In this document: positions 34,513-46,425 of the stretch, piece by piece
Position numbering within the stretch: position 1 is the stretch's first letter
How the letters are laid out: each line of letters starts with the position of its first letter
Assembly: GCA_963971425.1 (NCBI GenBank)
Contig: OZ020519.1
Span: 7,456,028-7,520,027, forward strand
Direction of reading: 5' to 3'
Origin: Bryoerythrophyllum caledonicum
Taxonomy: Eukaryota > Streptophyta > Bryopsida > Pottiales > Pottiaceae
DNA length: 64,000 bases
Translations under genes and position numbers: made by a program
The notes under the pieces: generated by a model
Told to the model about the DNA's origin: nothing
The model's input: the letters and a program-made list of their open reading frames with translations, nothing else
The model's database searches: none

Positions 34513-35048
34513 GCACAAAGGATTAGCTAGCTAGATGCCGAGTCTAAACTGAATCTGGTAGCAAATTTTATATGATAGATATGCTACGGAGAGCGTTAGT
34601 AGTTGAGGTTTGTACGCAGTCTAATTCATGCGTGCATGATGTACACTATGGATAGCTGTGGGACATGTTGTATTGCTTTGTTTCTGGAAAAAACAATTTG
34701 GCTCTGTTTGCAACCTTTTTCATATAATCATTCTGGGAAATCGGGTTAGTTCCTCCCTGTATGGAACTGTTGAAATGGAAACTAAGCGTGGTGTTCATGA
34801 AAAGACCATCTTGAAAGTGAGAATCATGTAGAAAAGGTAGCCCCCAACTGCTGAGCAACGTTTTCTTTACTTATACTGAACAGACAATTATCCTCGATCC
34901 CCTGCTGCTACTAAATTATGTACCTCAAAGTTAACCCCTCACAATTAACTTCTAGTATTCAAAAGTGCAGTTTCGAATTGAGTGAAGGCTCTCACTGCCA
35001 TTTATTGATACTTTATTAGAATCTGATTACATGTCATCTCCATTGTCG
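34513..35048. other. Intergenic between kinase B and the STIG1-like gene
   Basis: About 540 bases hold the 3' flank of kinase B and the 3' flank of the minus-strand STIG1-like gene. No other feature is seen. Confidence 0.45.
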
Positions 35049-35519
35049 TCAGTTACCATTGTAGCCGCAGAAGCCATTTCGGCACCTGACGCGACGCCGG
35101 CACCGGTTGCCGCACCGGCCGCAGTTGTCGCGGTCGGAGAGCAAGTTCACGCAGACCCCTCCGCAGCACTTGCGTCCGCTGGGGCGGCAGCTGTGTGTGC
35201 ACGAGCCGCACCGCAGGTCGTTGTCGGCCCCCACGTCGAAGCACCTCCGGTTGTTGCGCGACCAGCAGCACTGGGAGTTCCGATACTGCGGCCATGGGAG
35301 GATCAGCCTGCAGGCGAAGTTGGGTGCCCTCCCCCCGCCGCACCAGTTCTGCCCGCGCGAGTTCCGTTCCCCCTCGTTTTGCAGTAGGAACCGCCCCGGT
35401 TGCCTCGCGGATATCCACGGCGTGGTGTCCTCATTTTCAGGCTCGAAATCCACCTCTGAAGAAGTTGCAGACACCAACCAGAGACTCGCTGATAACACAA
35501 CCAGGACTCGCAGCCACAC
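35049..35519 (-). CDS. STIG1-like cysteine-rich secreted protein (start uncertain)
   Basis: The open frame of about 156 residues begins with a hydrophobic signal-like stretch (LRVLVVLSASLWLVSA). It ends in the STIG1 signature CCGGVC, then DNCGRCGNRC, then CRNGFCGY. Upstream Cys pairs (NSQCCW, CGSCTHSC) also fit the family. STIG1 proteins are small secreted signalling proteins, best known from stigmas and also found widely in land plants. No in-frame ATG exists between the upstream stop and the signal sequence; the first listed codon is GTG. The Met must come from an unseen 5' exon or was lost through a frameshift (an ATG at 35556 lies in another frame). The gene is tail-to-tail with kinase B. 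Confidence 0.75.
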   Translation of the reverse strand: MWLRVLVVLSASLWLVSATSSEVDFEPENEDTTPWISARQPGRFLLQNEGERNSRGQNWCGGGRAPNFACRLILPWPQYRNSQCCWSRNNRRCFDVGADNDLRCGSCTHSCRPSGRKCCGGVCVNLLSDRDNCGRCGNRCRRRVRCRNGFCGYNGN

Positions 35520-35569
35520 CCTGGGAATCTTGCATTTGACCCTTCCTGTCGGAGATTCATAATTAAAAC

Positions 35570-36411
35570 GTCAAAATGAGATACTGATAACTGTGGCGGC
35601 ATTTCACAAACTTTGTCATCTAGAAAATCTGGACCTTAGACCTCGAAGTTTTGCCAGAGTTACGAACAAGACACGTCGGAGAAGTTCCACCCAAAGGTCC
35701 AAACAAAATCTGGTAAAATGCAAGACATACGTGAAATTTCTGCTGTACTCTAAAAAACCTCCAACAGCTTTGGAACACGTTAGATTGAACACTTATGAGC
35801 CTCCACATGACCACAACAATGCAGAAATTCATTCAAGGCTGCAGAAAGGAGAGCGTACGTACGGAATTCCATAGTGGAGCTTGACTATCAACTTCAAGCC
35901 TGGGGCGGCCACCCAGCACTGTGTGTCAGGAGCTTGAAGAAGATGGTTGTGCTTTATACAGATCACTGGTGGAACGGAACGCAAGAAATTTCGTTACCAA
36001 CGCCCCTAGGCTCTTACGTACCAACTTGGCCAAGTTGTGGACAAATTAAAATACTAAAATATTCCATGTTGCAGTTGGCTCTATAGCAATGTGCCTGCAT
36101 GCAGCCCATGCACGTTGTGTTGACAGCCAGATATCAATTTTGAAGCGCCTTTTGCAAGTGAGCATGTAGCCATGATGAGTATGCAATCATGTATCATGAA
36201 TTCAGAGGTTGATAGTTATTATTGATAACCTGATGGACTTGCGGAAGTTGGCACATTCGACAGGTTCAAGTCACTATTTTGTGATCATGAAATTGGTAAT
36301 TTATATTTCTGGAATTTTCAGACATTCCACGTTGAGGATTTCGTCTATCAGAGAGGTTGACTGGGGAATGAACGACGTGAGTTCTTTTTTCCTTCGCTCC
36401 TCTGCATCTCA
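35570..36411. other. No gene recognised
   Basis: Region upstream of the STIG1-like gene. Short open frames show no family features. It probably includes that gene's promoter. Confidence 0.4.
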
Positions 36412-36415
36412 TTAA

Positions 36416-37345
36416 CCCTTCAACTCCTAAATGAAAAAAAGTCCCAGGTTGGGCTTTTGCATATCTCAGGCACGTTCCCATGATTGCAATTCTTGAGATT
36501 TTGTACAGAGATGCAAGAAGACAAGAGATCCATGGGAGTAAATTTTTTGTTCTCATCGAAAGGGAAATTATGCTATCTTAAAGGGAAAATTGTTGAGTGC
36601 GGGCACGCCACTTAACTCTAGAAGCTTTTGCTAGGACACTCTAGTAAATTTTAGATTCACAAAAACTAGCAAGAAATATTATTTCCAATCATGTTGTCAT
36701 TAAACATTTCTTGTCTTTAGTGAAAAAACGCATTTTATCCCAAGTCAAAGATTTTCACACATTGGCACACATTGTTGGGCAAGGAACCAAAGATACTTCT
36801 TCTTTTCCACATAAAACTTGGAGATCTTCATGTTTTTCACTTTATATTTTTTCTATTACAATACGTGGTGTATTCCTTCTTATTGACCACTTGGATTATC
36901 ATATCAAAACACATTATATTCCCAAAAAATTAAAATGTGGATTGGCAATTTTTGAACCTCCAGTCCTTGCACAAATGTTTTGAATATGCTACACCCCTTC
37001 TTTACCTCTAAAAATTGGTCTACAAGGAGTTAATATCAAGATCAACATGATGATATAAAATTTAGACCTTGTGTAGTGCAAAACTTTGACACCAAGTGAA
37101 GTCAAAGTCTGCTGATCCACTCAACGCAAGGATGAAAACGAACCATTTTTCATACTTAAAACACTATAATCTTTCAATTTGTGTTGTCATAGTTGATGAA
37201 ATTTTGTAAGTATGTCATTAATGAAGTGTTTAATGAGATCCTACAGTTAAAACTAGAAATAAGATTTTTTTTTCCTCTCTACAGATTGCACTAGAATTAA
37301 TAGTTCTGAAGTGTTTTGGTGTGTAATTGTCAAGGAAATTTAGGG
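36416..37345 (-). mobile_element. TTAA-MITE, reverse orientation (about 930 bp)
   Basis: TTAA at 36412-36415 is followed by a worn end (CCCTTCAACTCC). The right end ATTTAGGG is followed by TTTA. Interior blocks match the family in reverse (cctccagtccttgcac; gtctgctgatccac; tcacacattgttgggcaagg). Confidence 0.7.
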
Positions 37346-37349
37346 TTTA

Positions 37350-38539
37350 TAGACGAGGAGTGACTATGGGTGGCCAAGAAATAGGCTGAATTGTACACGT
37401 AGGTAATTAAATTCAGCGTGGGAAACCAAATCGAGAAAGGCAAATATGGACACACAAGGATCACTCGGTTGATTCACATAGTCCTACGCTGAAACCAATG
37501 ACGTCTGCAACCCTACCAATGATGTCCCCACCCTGATCAATGCTGTCCGCGTCCAACATCTTTCTTGGCAGCCAGGTGGTGCCAAAGTAGCATCCACGTC
37601 AATTTTTTTTACTTTACCTAAGAGCCAACTACGTGTTGACTACATCGAACGGACGGGACTTCAACCGGACGGGTGAATCGGACGTCTGCCCAGTATAACA
37701 ACCCTAGTGTAAATTGTAATCGGCGTGTGCGTTGCAGGCGATTGTGGACAAACATTGATTGTTGCAATGCAGACAATGAAAAGACCTTAATTGCAAATTT
37801 GCGTCCAATTTGGTACCGCTCATTGTTAATGGGTTATTGCCTACATTTATTGATCCTTGGAAGTCAAGTTCGAACGTGGACATCCAAAGTGCTCTACGAA
37901 TCTAGCCCCAAGTACACATGGAGAAGTTGATGAGTGTATCATAGTTTCTTAATGAAATTGGCTAAAACCAAATGCTAGAGTTGAAATTTTGATCATGTAT
38001 TATGTATCATACTATAATGTATCATCATGTATTATGTATGATCATGTATCATGTATCATGTTTGGACTACTATATATGTCGGTGGTTTCATTTATGACTT
38101 GTTTGGCAATTGCACATACCTCTCTACGAAAATGACTTATCTTCTACATAAGCACCACATGCTAAACTTCAATAATCAAAAAACAAAAAATATGTACGAA
38201 AACAACATTCAGGCATAGTCCAACAGTGGGGTGCTATCTTCAATGTGTCTAGAACATCAAGCATAGATGCCTTTTTGTGCACATCTTCTTTTTGGAGGCT
38301 AGAGGGTAGCTCTGCAACAACAAAGGAAGGGATCAATTTTCATCTCAAAGTTGCGGAACCTGTAACATGCATGAGGAACAAAGAAACAAAGGGTTCGCTG
38401 GAACTACGACCCGATGCTACTCCCTGGTTTCCAATACAGTCAGGCCATGATCAAATGGAAGCAAAAACTCACAATAATAGAGGGAATGAAGACTCAAGGA
38501 AATTGCACAGGGTGACAACACCAAGGCATGCCATGGTAT
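37350..38539. other. No gene recognised; short atcatgtat repeats
   Basis: No 5' LTR of the retroelement downstream could be found here. At about 37993-38062 an imperfect run of atcatgtat/atgtatcatg units occurs. Open frames at 37673 and 38245 have no recognisable domain. Confidence 0.4.
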
Positions 38540-41500
38540 CTGCAGCAGCATTTAGACGGTCAGCTAAAAGGGCTGGCCGCTGAATTATACACCTTAGAGG
38601 TGTAAGAATTATTTGGAACAGAAAAAATGGAAGGATTGACTGAAGGAGTAATCCCGATGGAATATCAAGACATGCAAGGGGCTTTCAGTGAGGAGGCATC
38701 CAACGAATTACCGGATCATGGAACATCAAATATAAAGATAGAATTCAAGGAGGGACAAGAGCCACGAAACATTGGCTTACGGCCCATGTCTTCAGTAGAA
38801 CTACAGGAACTTCGTAAATATTTGGAGGAAAACCTCGGAAAGGGATGGATTAGGAGATTCAAATCTTCGGTCTCAGCCCCAGTTGTGTTTGCTAAGAAGA
38901 AAGACGGAACGATTCGAGTATGTGTGGATTACCGAAATTTCAACCGTGTTACAATAAAGAATCGATATCCGCTACCGCTGATCCCCGAGCTCATTGATCG
39001 GTTATTGGGAGCTCAAGTTTTTACCAAGTTGGACATAAGACAGGCATACCATCGCGTGAGGATGGCCACGGGTCATGAATATAAGACAGCATTTAAAACA
39101 CGTTATGGATTATTTGAGTATTTAGTGATGTCGTTTGGCTTAACAAATGCCCCAGCTCAGTTCCAAGCACATATGCAGTTTATTTTCAATGACCTATTGG
39201 ATATATCAGTGGTGATCTATCTCGACGATATACTTATTTTTTCAAAAAATTTAGAAGAACACCAAGTAGTGGTAAGAGAAGTTCTACGACGACTACAACG
39301 ATATGGGCTTTATGCTAAAGCATCAAAGTGTCACTTCCACCGTAGCTCCGTGGAATTTCTAGGGATGATCGTCTCAGGAGAAGGACTACAGATGTGCCCA
39401 GATAAAATCCAGGCAATTCAAGAATGGCCAAGTCCAAAAACAATAAAGGAGGTCCAAGCATTCTTAGGCTTTGCAAACTTTTACCGCCGCTTTATTTGGG
39501 ATTATTCAAAAATTGCGGTACCCCTCACGATCCTCACAAGAAAAAACCAACAATTTCTGTGGGATACCGTGGCCCAACAAGCATTTGAGGAACTACGATC
39601 GCGGTTTATACAAGCACCGGTATTATTACATCCCAATTTTGACCAACCTTTTATTGTTGAAACGGACGCATCCGACACTACAATGGTAGGCATCCTCTCT
39701 CAACATGGAGAAGATGGGCATTTGCATCCTTGCGCTTATCATAGCTCTAAGATGTCACCAGCAGAACAAAATTATGACATCTACGATAAAAAGTTACTAA
39801 GTATTGTCTTAGCGTTTCAAGATACCTTGAAGGGTCACCTCATCAAGTACGAGTAATTTCTGACCATAAGAATCTCGAGCAATTTCTTACCACCAAACAA
39901 CTTAATCGACGACAAGCTCGATGGTCGGAGCGGCTATCAGCATTCGATTTTGTTATTCAGCACAGGCCAGGATCATTAAATGGACGAGCGAATATGTTAT
40001 CAAGACGCACAGATATTGAAAATAAATTTGACCACAATTCAAGACCTTTACTACGATTAGCAATGTTGGAAACATGTCAACCGGTTTGGAATGACGTCGA
40101 AATTATTAACATGATCAAATTATCAACCATTAAGGATAAAAATCTAGAGCCAATATTGGCATTTTTTACAAATAACCCTGATCAAGCACCAATAAACATC
40201 CAACGACGATTTCAAGACTACAATTTTCAAAATGGAGTACTCTATTTCCAAAATAAGATGGTGGTACCTGAAAATAATGAGTTAAGACTCCAGATACTAA
40301 GATCAAGACATGATGCCCCGCTTGCTGGACATTTAGGCCGTGCAAAGACTTTAGACCTGGTAGCGAGAACATTTCATTGGCCCTCCTTGCATCAATATGT
40401 TCACAGATACGTAGATGGTTGTGATCTATGCCAACGTTCAAAGTCGACACGCCATAGTCGATATGGACTATTACAGCCAATTCCAGCAGCACAAGCTCCG
40501 TGGAAACGGATAACAACATATTTCATTGTAAAATTGCCAAAGAGTGCAGGGTTTGATACTATAATGGTGGTAGTTGATAAGAACACAAAATTGGCTCATT
40601 TTATCCCAACAAATGAAACAATTGATTCAAAAGGAATGGCTACGTTATATCTTCATAATATCTGGAAGCACCATGGAACACCAGAAGAAGTAATCTCCGA
40701 CCGAGGGCCGATATTTGTGTCAAAATTTTTACGACGTTTATATGACCTCCTCCGTATTCACCCCCTTCATACAACAGCCTTCCATCCACAATCGGATGGA
40801 CAAACGGAGCAGGTCAATCAAACTTTAGAGCAAATTCTACGAATGTTCACTACCAGGTGCCAAGATGATTGGTCCGACCTCCTTCCCCTAGTCAAATTTG
40901 CTTATAATAATTCTCTTCATTCTGCTACAGGCTTCTCACCATTTTATGCCACGTATGGCTATCATCCAACTCTATCTTTTATAACACCTACAACTTCCAC
41001 GGTCCCAGCAGCCGAAGAACGGATTTGTCAATTATAAGCGGTGCACGAAGAAATAAAGACTATGATTAAGATTGCAGGAGATCAAGCAAAAAGAAATTAT
41101 GATCGACTTGTTCAACAACAACCGCATTTCAAACTTGGCGACAAAGTACTTCTTCGACACGAACACATTATGACAACTGCACCTTTTAAAAAATTGGGAC
41201 CCAAATTCTTAGGACCATTCCTTATCATAGCTAAAATATCAGATTTGGTATATCGTCTCAAGCTGCCCAAGACACTTCGCATCCACGACGTGTTCCACGT
41301 TTCGTGCTTGGAGCCATACCGCCAAGACACAATCCCAGGCCGCAAACAACAACCACCACCACCTATCGTATCATCTGATGGAAATATTGAATGGGAAGTA
41401 CATAGCATATTGGACTCTCGAATAATTGGCCAAGGAAAGAAACTTCAATATTTGGTTGCATGGCAAGGCTATGGACCGGATCAAAACTCGTGGGAGCCTG

Positions 41501-41586
41501 CAGAAAATTTACAAAACGCCCTAGACGTCGTCAAGAAATTTCACCGTCGACATCCTACAGCCCCAAGACCAAGGACTAGGACCTAA
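38540..41586 (+). pseudogene. Ty3/gypsy chromovirus pol: RT, RNase H, integrase, chromodomain
   Basis: Frame 1 (38540-39856) has the reverse transcriptase with FTKLDIRQAYHRV and YLDDILIFS and the start of RNase H. A frameshift near 39850 moves to a second frame (39864-41037) with the RNase H end and LNRRQARW. Integrase follows, with a His-His-Cys-Cys finger (HLGRAK...CDLC), SDRGPIF and DGQTEQVNQTLEQ. The first integrase Asp is Tyr (ITTYFIVKLP, 40519-40521). A TAA at 41038 precedes the C-terminal part, which ends in a chromodomain (YLVAWQGYGPDQNSWEPAENL, about 41450-41510). Gag and protease are not seen, so the copy is truncated and decayed. The RT and integrase wording resembles fungal and moss Tcn1-like chromoviruses, which I cannot test here. 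Confidence 0.85.
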
Positions 41587-41598
41587 AAGAGGGGGTAA

Positions 41599-42488
41599 TG
41601 TTACGACTATGTCATACATCTGGACTAGTTGACAAGTAACTCTACAAAAGGGGATTCATGGGGAACCGTTACGAATCCAATATGGTTATGGTAGTTGTAC
41701 ACCAAGTCTTCCTTTGTCTCTCTTAAAGCTTAGTGGGAGGAGCTTTGTCTCTCACCTTGCATATTATTAATATAGTGGAATGTTATAGTCTTAAGCTTGT
41801 TTGATTTGCGGTATGATTCGTGGTTGTATTATTTATAGAGTCATGATAGGGAGATTATAGTGGAGTGTCGACAGGAATTCGATTAGGTTTAACCAGTTCT
41901 AATAGAGCAGGAGAATCGAGTGTGTCGAATTCTTCTTTGGACTCAATCTTTGTTCCTTCGTATCCCTAAATACCTAGGAGCTCCTCGTACTTGTTCTGTT
42001 CCGTTGGGGTTGGTACCTCATGCTTGGCGTAGAGATGCATCAAGTATGACAGAAGAGATGTTTGCGTCTTCATCGCCTTCCAGAGGTTGTTGGAACACGG
42101 TTGTTGCAAGTGCATCCCCTTGAGTGTTTTAAGTGCCCAAAACACCCCAAGTGTGACTCGTGTATCGTTCCAGGGATTCAGGTGAAGCTAGCTAGGTTAG
42201 GTTAATCTGGTTATGACTCCTACCTATACTTCCTCTTATTCTTCTTATTCAATTAGGCCCAATCCAATTACCTCACCTTTCTGTTATCCGGATTGCCTCA
42301 TCTTACTTTCGTGTTTCCGCTTTTGCATCCGAATCAGGGAATATCAAACCACACACAATAGTAATCAGCTCTAGTTTCTCCTCATGACAATAGCTATCAG
42401 AGGACGCTTCCTATTTGGAGAGGGACGGTGTACAAAATTCTCTCCTCGTAGATTAGAGTAACGAAAGACTCCACTATCAATCCTAACA
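41599..42488 (+). repeat. Probable 3' LTR of the chromovirus
   Basis: A purine-rich tract (aaaagaggggg, 41586-41595) is followed by TGTTACGAC. A candidate end, CCTAACA, lies at 42482-42488, giving TGTTA...TAACA inverted ends and 890 bases. There is no second LTR in the window to confirm it, so the right limit is a proposal. Confidence 0.5.
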
Positions 42489-43363
42489 TCTCCCACACAA
42501 AACAAACACACGCACCAGGGTGGTGTCTACCTCTTCACAATCGTAGGGACGCTGCCGAAAAGCCGGTCACGCAAGAGGTATTCCGACCCTTTGCTTACTA
42601 CAACGACAAAAATTCTAAAGAATCCGGATCTGGTTAGGACTAGTAATGGTTTCTAATCCTCTCGTGGAATCCCAGATAAACTCGGATCCCTCACCTCTTC
42701 CTTTCCACTACAATCTAGGCTTCATGAAGGTTACACAACCATTTGAAATGGGATACCTCTGTGACAAGGACCACTTTGGAGCTCACACAAAAAGAGATAG
42801 ATAGGTGTTAAGATTTAAGGACACAAACTTAACATAAAAAATGGGCAGCGCACCTCATACAAGCTTACGGATAGTGCCCCGTAGTTGGGTGCTTACAAAC
42901 TCTCTTCCTAACCCTAAGATAACAGGAACTGGATTTTAGCGGCGGCCATGCAAGGCGTCTGACCTACACACCAAAATCCAAGCTACATGGGTATCTAATC
43001 TTCCCACATTTTCACGATTAGGTTAACTAACGAGACCGTAACAGCCTCGCAACTAACAACTAAATACCACCCCCTTGGAAGCAAAACACAAGACCCGGAA
43101 TCCCACAATGAGCCTCGTGGACACCTCATTCCCACAATGGCCACCTACCCATTGGACAAAACGGTCCTTAACAGCAGGCTTGCTACTTTCTAACTACCAC
43201 TGACCAAGTTCAAAAGTTACAAATAAGATCCACCTTTCCCAGAACAAGTTCCGATTCCAGGTAAAAATTCTAATTATCGAGTCACCGCTATGACCGTTTA
43301 AACCTACCACTAGACTTCTAACTACCTACGGCTAGTTTCTTGAGCACAAAACAGGGCGTGGCC
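42489..43363. other. No gene recognised
   Basis: Moderately GC sequence between the LTR and a decayed element gene; it may be the 3' part of that element. No domain found. Confidence 0.35.
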
Positions 43364-45152
43364 CTACTCCTTGTCTTCCTGATCCTGGTCTTCGTCCTTT
43401 GCCGAAGAGTCCAAAAGCTTCACCGTCGAAGTTCTGACTCGGGATAATGCCTCTCCTTCTTCTTCGCCTTTGTCCTCCGGCTTCTGCACCTCCATCAGCT
43501 GGCTTGCGGGCATCCTCGCCTCCACTTTCCATGTGACAGTTTGTGAAGTTGACCGAGTTTGCCGCATGGCGGTTGCCCTCTCGGAATCGGAAATGGTCCG
43601 CCTCTTGAAAACCCCTGAGTTTGGAGTGTCGTCCTCCACCTTGCTCGTCTTCCCCTTCGAACTCCCACTTTTATCTGAGATAACGGAGGGAGCTCGTCCT
43701 TCCGTTTCTTGGGTTCCGGACCAAGAGTTCAGACTCCGGCTTCCGATTCCGAAACCGTAAGCACTTCCGGAAGCGCCTCCGTCGACTCTGAGTCGAGAGA
43801 CACCTTCCGCTTACCTTTCCCAATGTCGCTGAAGATCCCTGCGTGGATCCTCCGGCACTCCTCCAACACCTTCTTCATCTTTGTATGGTACTCCACCAAC
43901 ACCCCAACAAGCTTCTTGCTACCGGGCTGTCAAGTTTCCGGGCTTTGTTGAATCCGACGTCGAACAGTCTCGCCTTCAGCAACACGTTGCCCGGTTGCTG
44001 CACGAACTCTATTACACGGGTGAGAGCAATTGTGAAATCGTTAGATCTCCCCATCGCCACAACCAACTCCTCGTCCTTCTTGTCCATGGCCGTCTTCATC
44101 TTCCGGTTCCGGTTTTCCAAAGAGAGGAGACGAGCCTCTAATTCCTGCACATTATGGGGTTGCATGTTCCTCTCAAGATGCCTGCATAGCTCATCCGCTC
44201 CCATGTCTCCCGCAATCCGGCACGCCTCAGCAAAGAACACTTCGATCTAATTGTAGGTTTCCTTGGCCATGTCGTACCCTTCCGCAATGATGTCGAAAGG
44301 GTCTTCATCCTCTCTCTCGTTGCTCACCTTCTTCCTGCGGATCGGAGGTGTGGTGTTGCACCTCTTGGTCTCCTTCCTCCTCTTCCTCGCGCTGGCTAAT
44401 GCCGGTTGAACGTCGTCTTTGGAGGAATCCAAATCCGGTTCATGTTCAAGTACCGCATCCGATTCCGCATCCTCCCAGCCGTGGCTCGCTAGCACCTTGG
44501 CCATCTCGTAGGCGGTCTTCTTGTTGTCGCGCAGCAGGTCCTCATGCTGGTAGAGGTGATATAGGAATGGGGAGATTGGGGTAGGTCGCACCTTTCCCAA
44601 TCCGGTTAGAAATTTCCCCACTAAACCCCTACGATATCTCTCCACGCTATTTGCCTCTCACCTATGTAAACTCCCCAGATTGTGTTGGCTAACGCCGTGG
44701 TCGTCTTAGAAAGCCGATCCGATACAGGACCGGGAGTAAGAATTCCATTACCCTCCTGACCCTCGGATCCTTGCAGTCCGCCACGTTCAGCCCATCCTTT
44801 GGATCTGCTTTTTGGATAAACTTTCCATCTATGAGTGACTCCCTACGAGAGCACATACCTTCTCCTCCTGTTGAAAATCCGTACACGGCGCTCCACATTA
44901 TCGAGGTCCACTTCTCCGGCCTCCTCCGGATGGTGCCCTCAAACTCGTTGGAGACTCCATTGATCACCCTCCGGACCATCACGCCGTCCTTGAAACCCCA
45001 AGGCTACTTCCGAAATCCTAAACATCCCATCCACTTTAGATTCGCGTCCAGCGCCTTTCGGCCGCTCTCGGATTCGGGAATCACTGAAATCATAGTCCAG
45101 AGATTCACGATTGCTTCAGTCGCCGCCCTGCTGGTGGTCACCTTCTTAAGCA
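43364..45152 (-). pseudogene. Decayed gene of a plant repetitive element (gag-like, unassigned)
   Basis: Minus-strand pieces from an ATG at about 45152 down to 43364 can be joined through frameshifts (near 44700 and 44625) and in-frame stops (near 45000 and 44247). Conserved bits include KADPKDGLNVADCKDPRVRR, TPISPFLYHLYQHEDLL and a coiled-coil-like LEARLLSLENRNRKM. The C-terminus is charged. A related fragment is at 52024-52506 (NADPKDAYNANDLHDPHVR). I recall similar repetitive hypothetical proteins in non-flowering plants but cannot assign a function. Two copies with independent breaks suggest a mobile-element gene. Confidence 0.5.
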
Positions 45153-45232
45153 TCATCACCGCAATCCCTCAATTGAATTCAAACCTTTGCTCTTCCAAAA
45201 GACCCACAAACAAATCCGCACTCAAAACCTAA

Positions 45233-45892
45233 CCCGCACTTTCTCATTCCCAACCCGCAAACGGCAGTAATCCTCGCTACAACGCTCTCACGCACAAACC
45301 CCCAGTTGCCCACGCTCGCTCGCTTGCCGCTAATCAACCTAAAACTCACTCAGAAAGATGAGAGGAAGAACCCTGGGATAAACTATTTATTCCCAGTCCG
45401 GTAATCATTACCTGAATCTAAACCCGCGGTCGGTATTGGCCGTTGGTACCGGTTACGGTTCTAACCGTTAGATCTTGATCCTGGTTATAACCGTTTGAGC
45501 CCGATTTCCGGTCACCAATACTCGGATTCCTCTTTAGCAATTTTAGGGTTTTTGATTTTAGGCAACGAGGACTTAGAATAGTTTTTAATAAAACTATCTT
45601 TATACAATGGGGGTGTTCCTTATTTCCAAAAAAACACCACCCATTCTTCCGTTGACTTTAGAGTTGTTAGGACGCTCGACGTCCATGACGTCCGGCCGTC
45701 TGGACAGAGGACGTCCTCGGCCCCATGACGACGTCCGGTGACATAACGACTTTGGTCAATTTACCCGGGAGTAAATAGCCCTCCGCTACCCCAACCGACC
45801 GCCCGGTAGACGGCGTCGGGCGTCCACCGCTGGATGCGACCGCGATGCGGACGGCCATTCCGTCCGCGGTCCGCCGCGGCGGATGGCCCTCT
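45233..45892. other. Region 5' of the decayed element gene; CpG-dense tract
   Basis: 45233-45660 is the upstream flank. 45665-45892 is rich in gacgtc and cggccg words. No coding sequence is supported. Confidence 0.4.
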
Positions 45893-46425
45893 CCCGTCCG
45901 CGTGGTTGACTGCCTAGCCCTCCGCACGGGTATTTTGGCCATAACTCCCTCATTTTTGGGAGTTTTTGAACTCTAATATACCATTCAATGCGTCTTGAAA
46001 ATGCGCTTCCAACAATACAAAGCGCGCAGCGGACGCCCAAGGGCCGTTCACACGGCGGTCGGCCTTCACCCGTCCGCGCGGTTGACTACTTAGCCGTCTG
46101 CACGGGTTTTTTGGCCATAACTCCCTCATGTTTGGGATTTTTTGAACGTGTAACATACCATTCAAAGCGTCTTGAAAATTCGCTTTCAACAACATAAAGC
46201 GCGCAACGGACGCCCAAGGGCCATCCGCACGGCGGTCGGCCTTCACCCGTTCGCGCGGTTGACTGCCTAGCCGTTTGCACGGGTTTTTGGCCATAAGTCG
46301 CTCATTTTTGGAAGTTTTTGAACGTGTAATGTATCGTTGAAAGATCCTTGAAAATGAGCTTCCAACGGTATATAGCGCGCAGCGGATGCCCAAGGGCCGT
46401 CGGCCGGGCGGACGCCCAAGGGCCG
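45893..46425. repeat. Three tandem units of about 176 bases
   Basis: Units begin near 45893, 46069 and 46246 (cccgtccgcg...gttgact). Each runs through ttggccataactccctcat, a gaacgtgtaata-type block and agcgcgcagcggacgcccaa. Similarity between units is clear but imperfect. A shorter partial repeat of gcccaagggccg follows to about 46470. Confidence 0.8.

Noticed and set aside
34147-34518. Antisense open frames over the kinase B C-lobe
   Set aside because: They arise from GC-rich codon usage of the kinase exon; the plus-strand kinase motifs are unambiguous.
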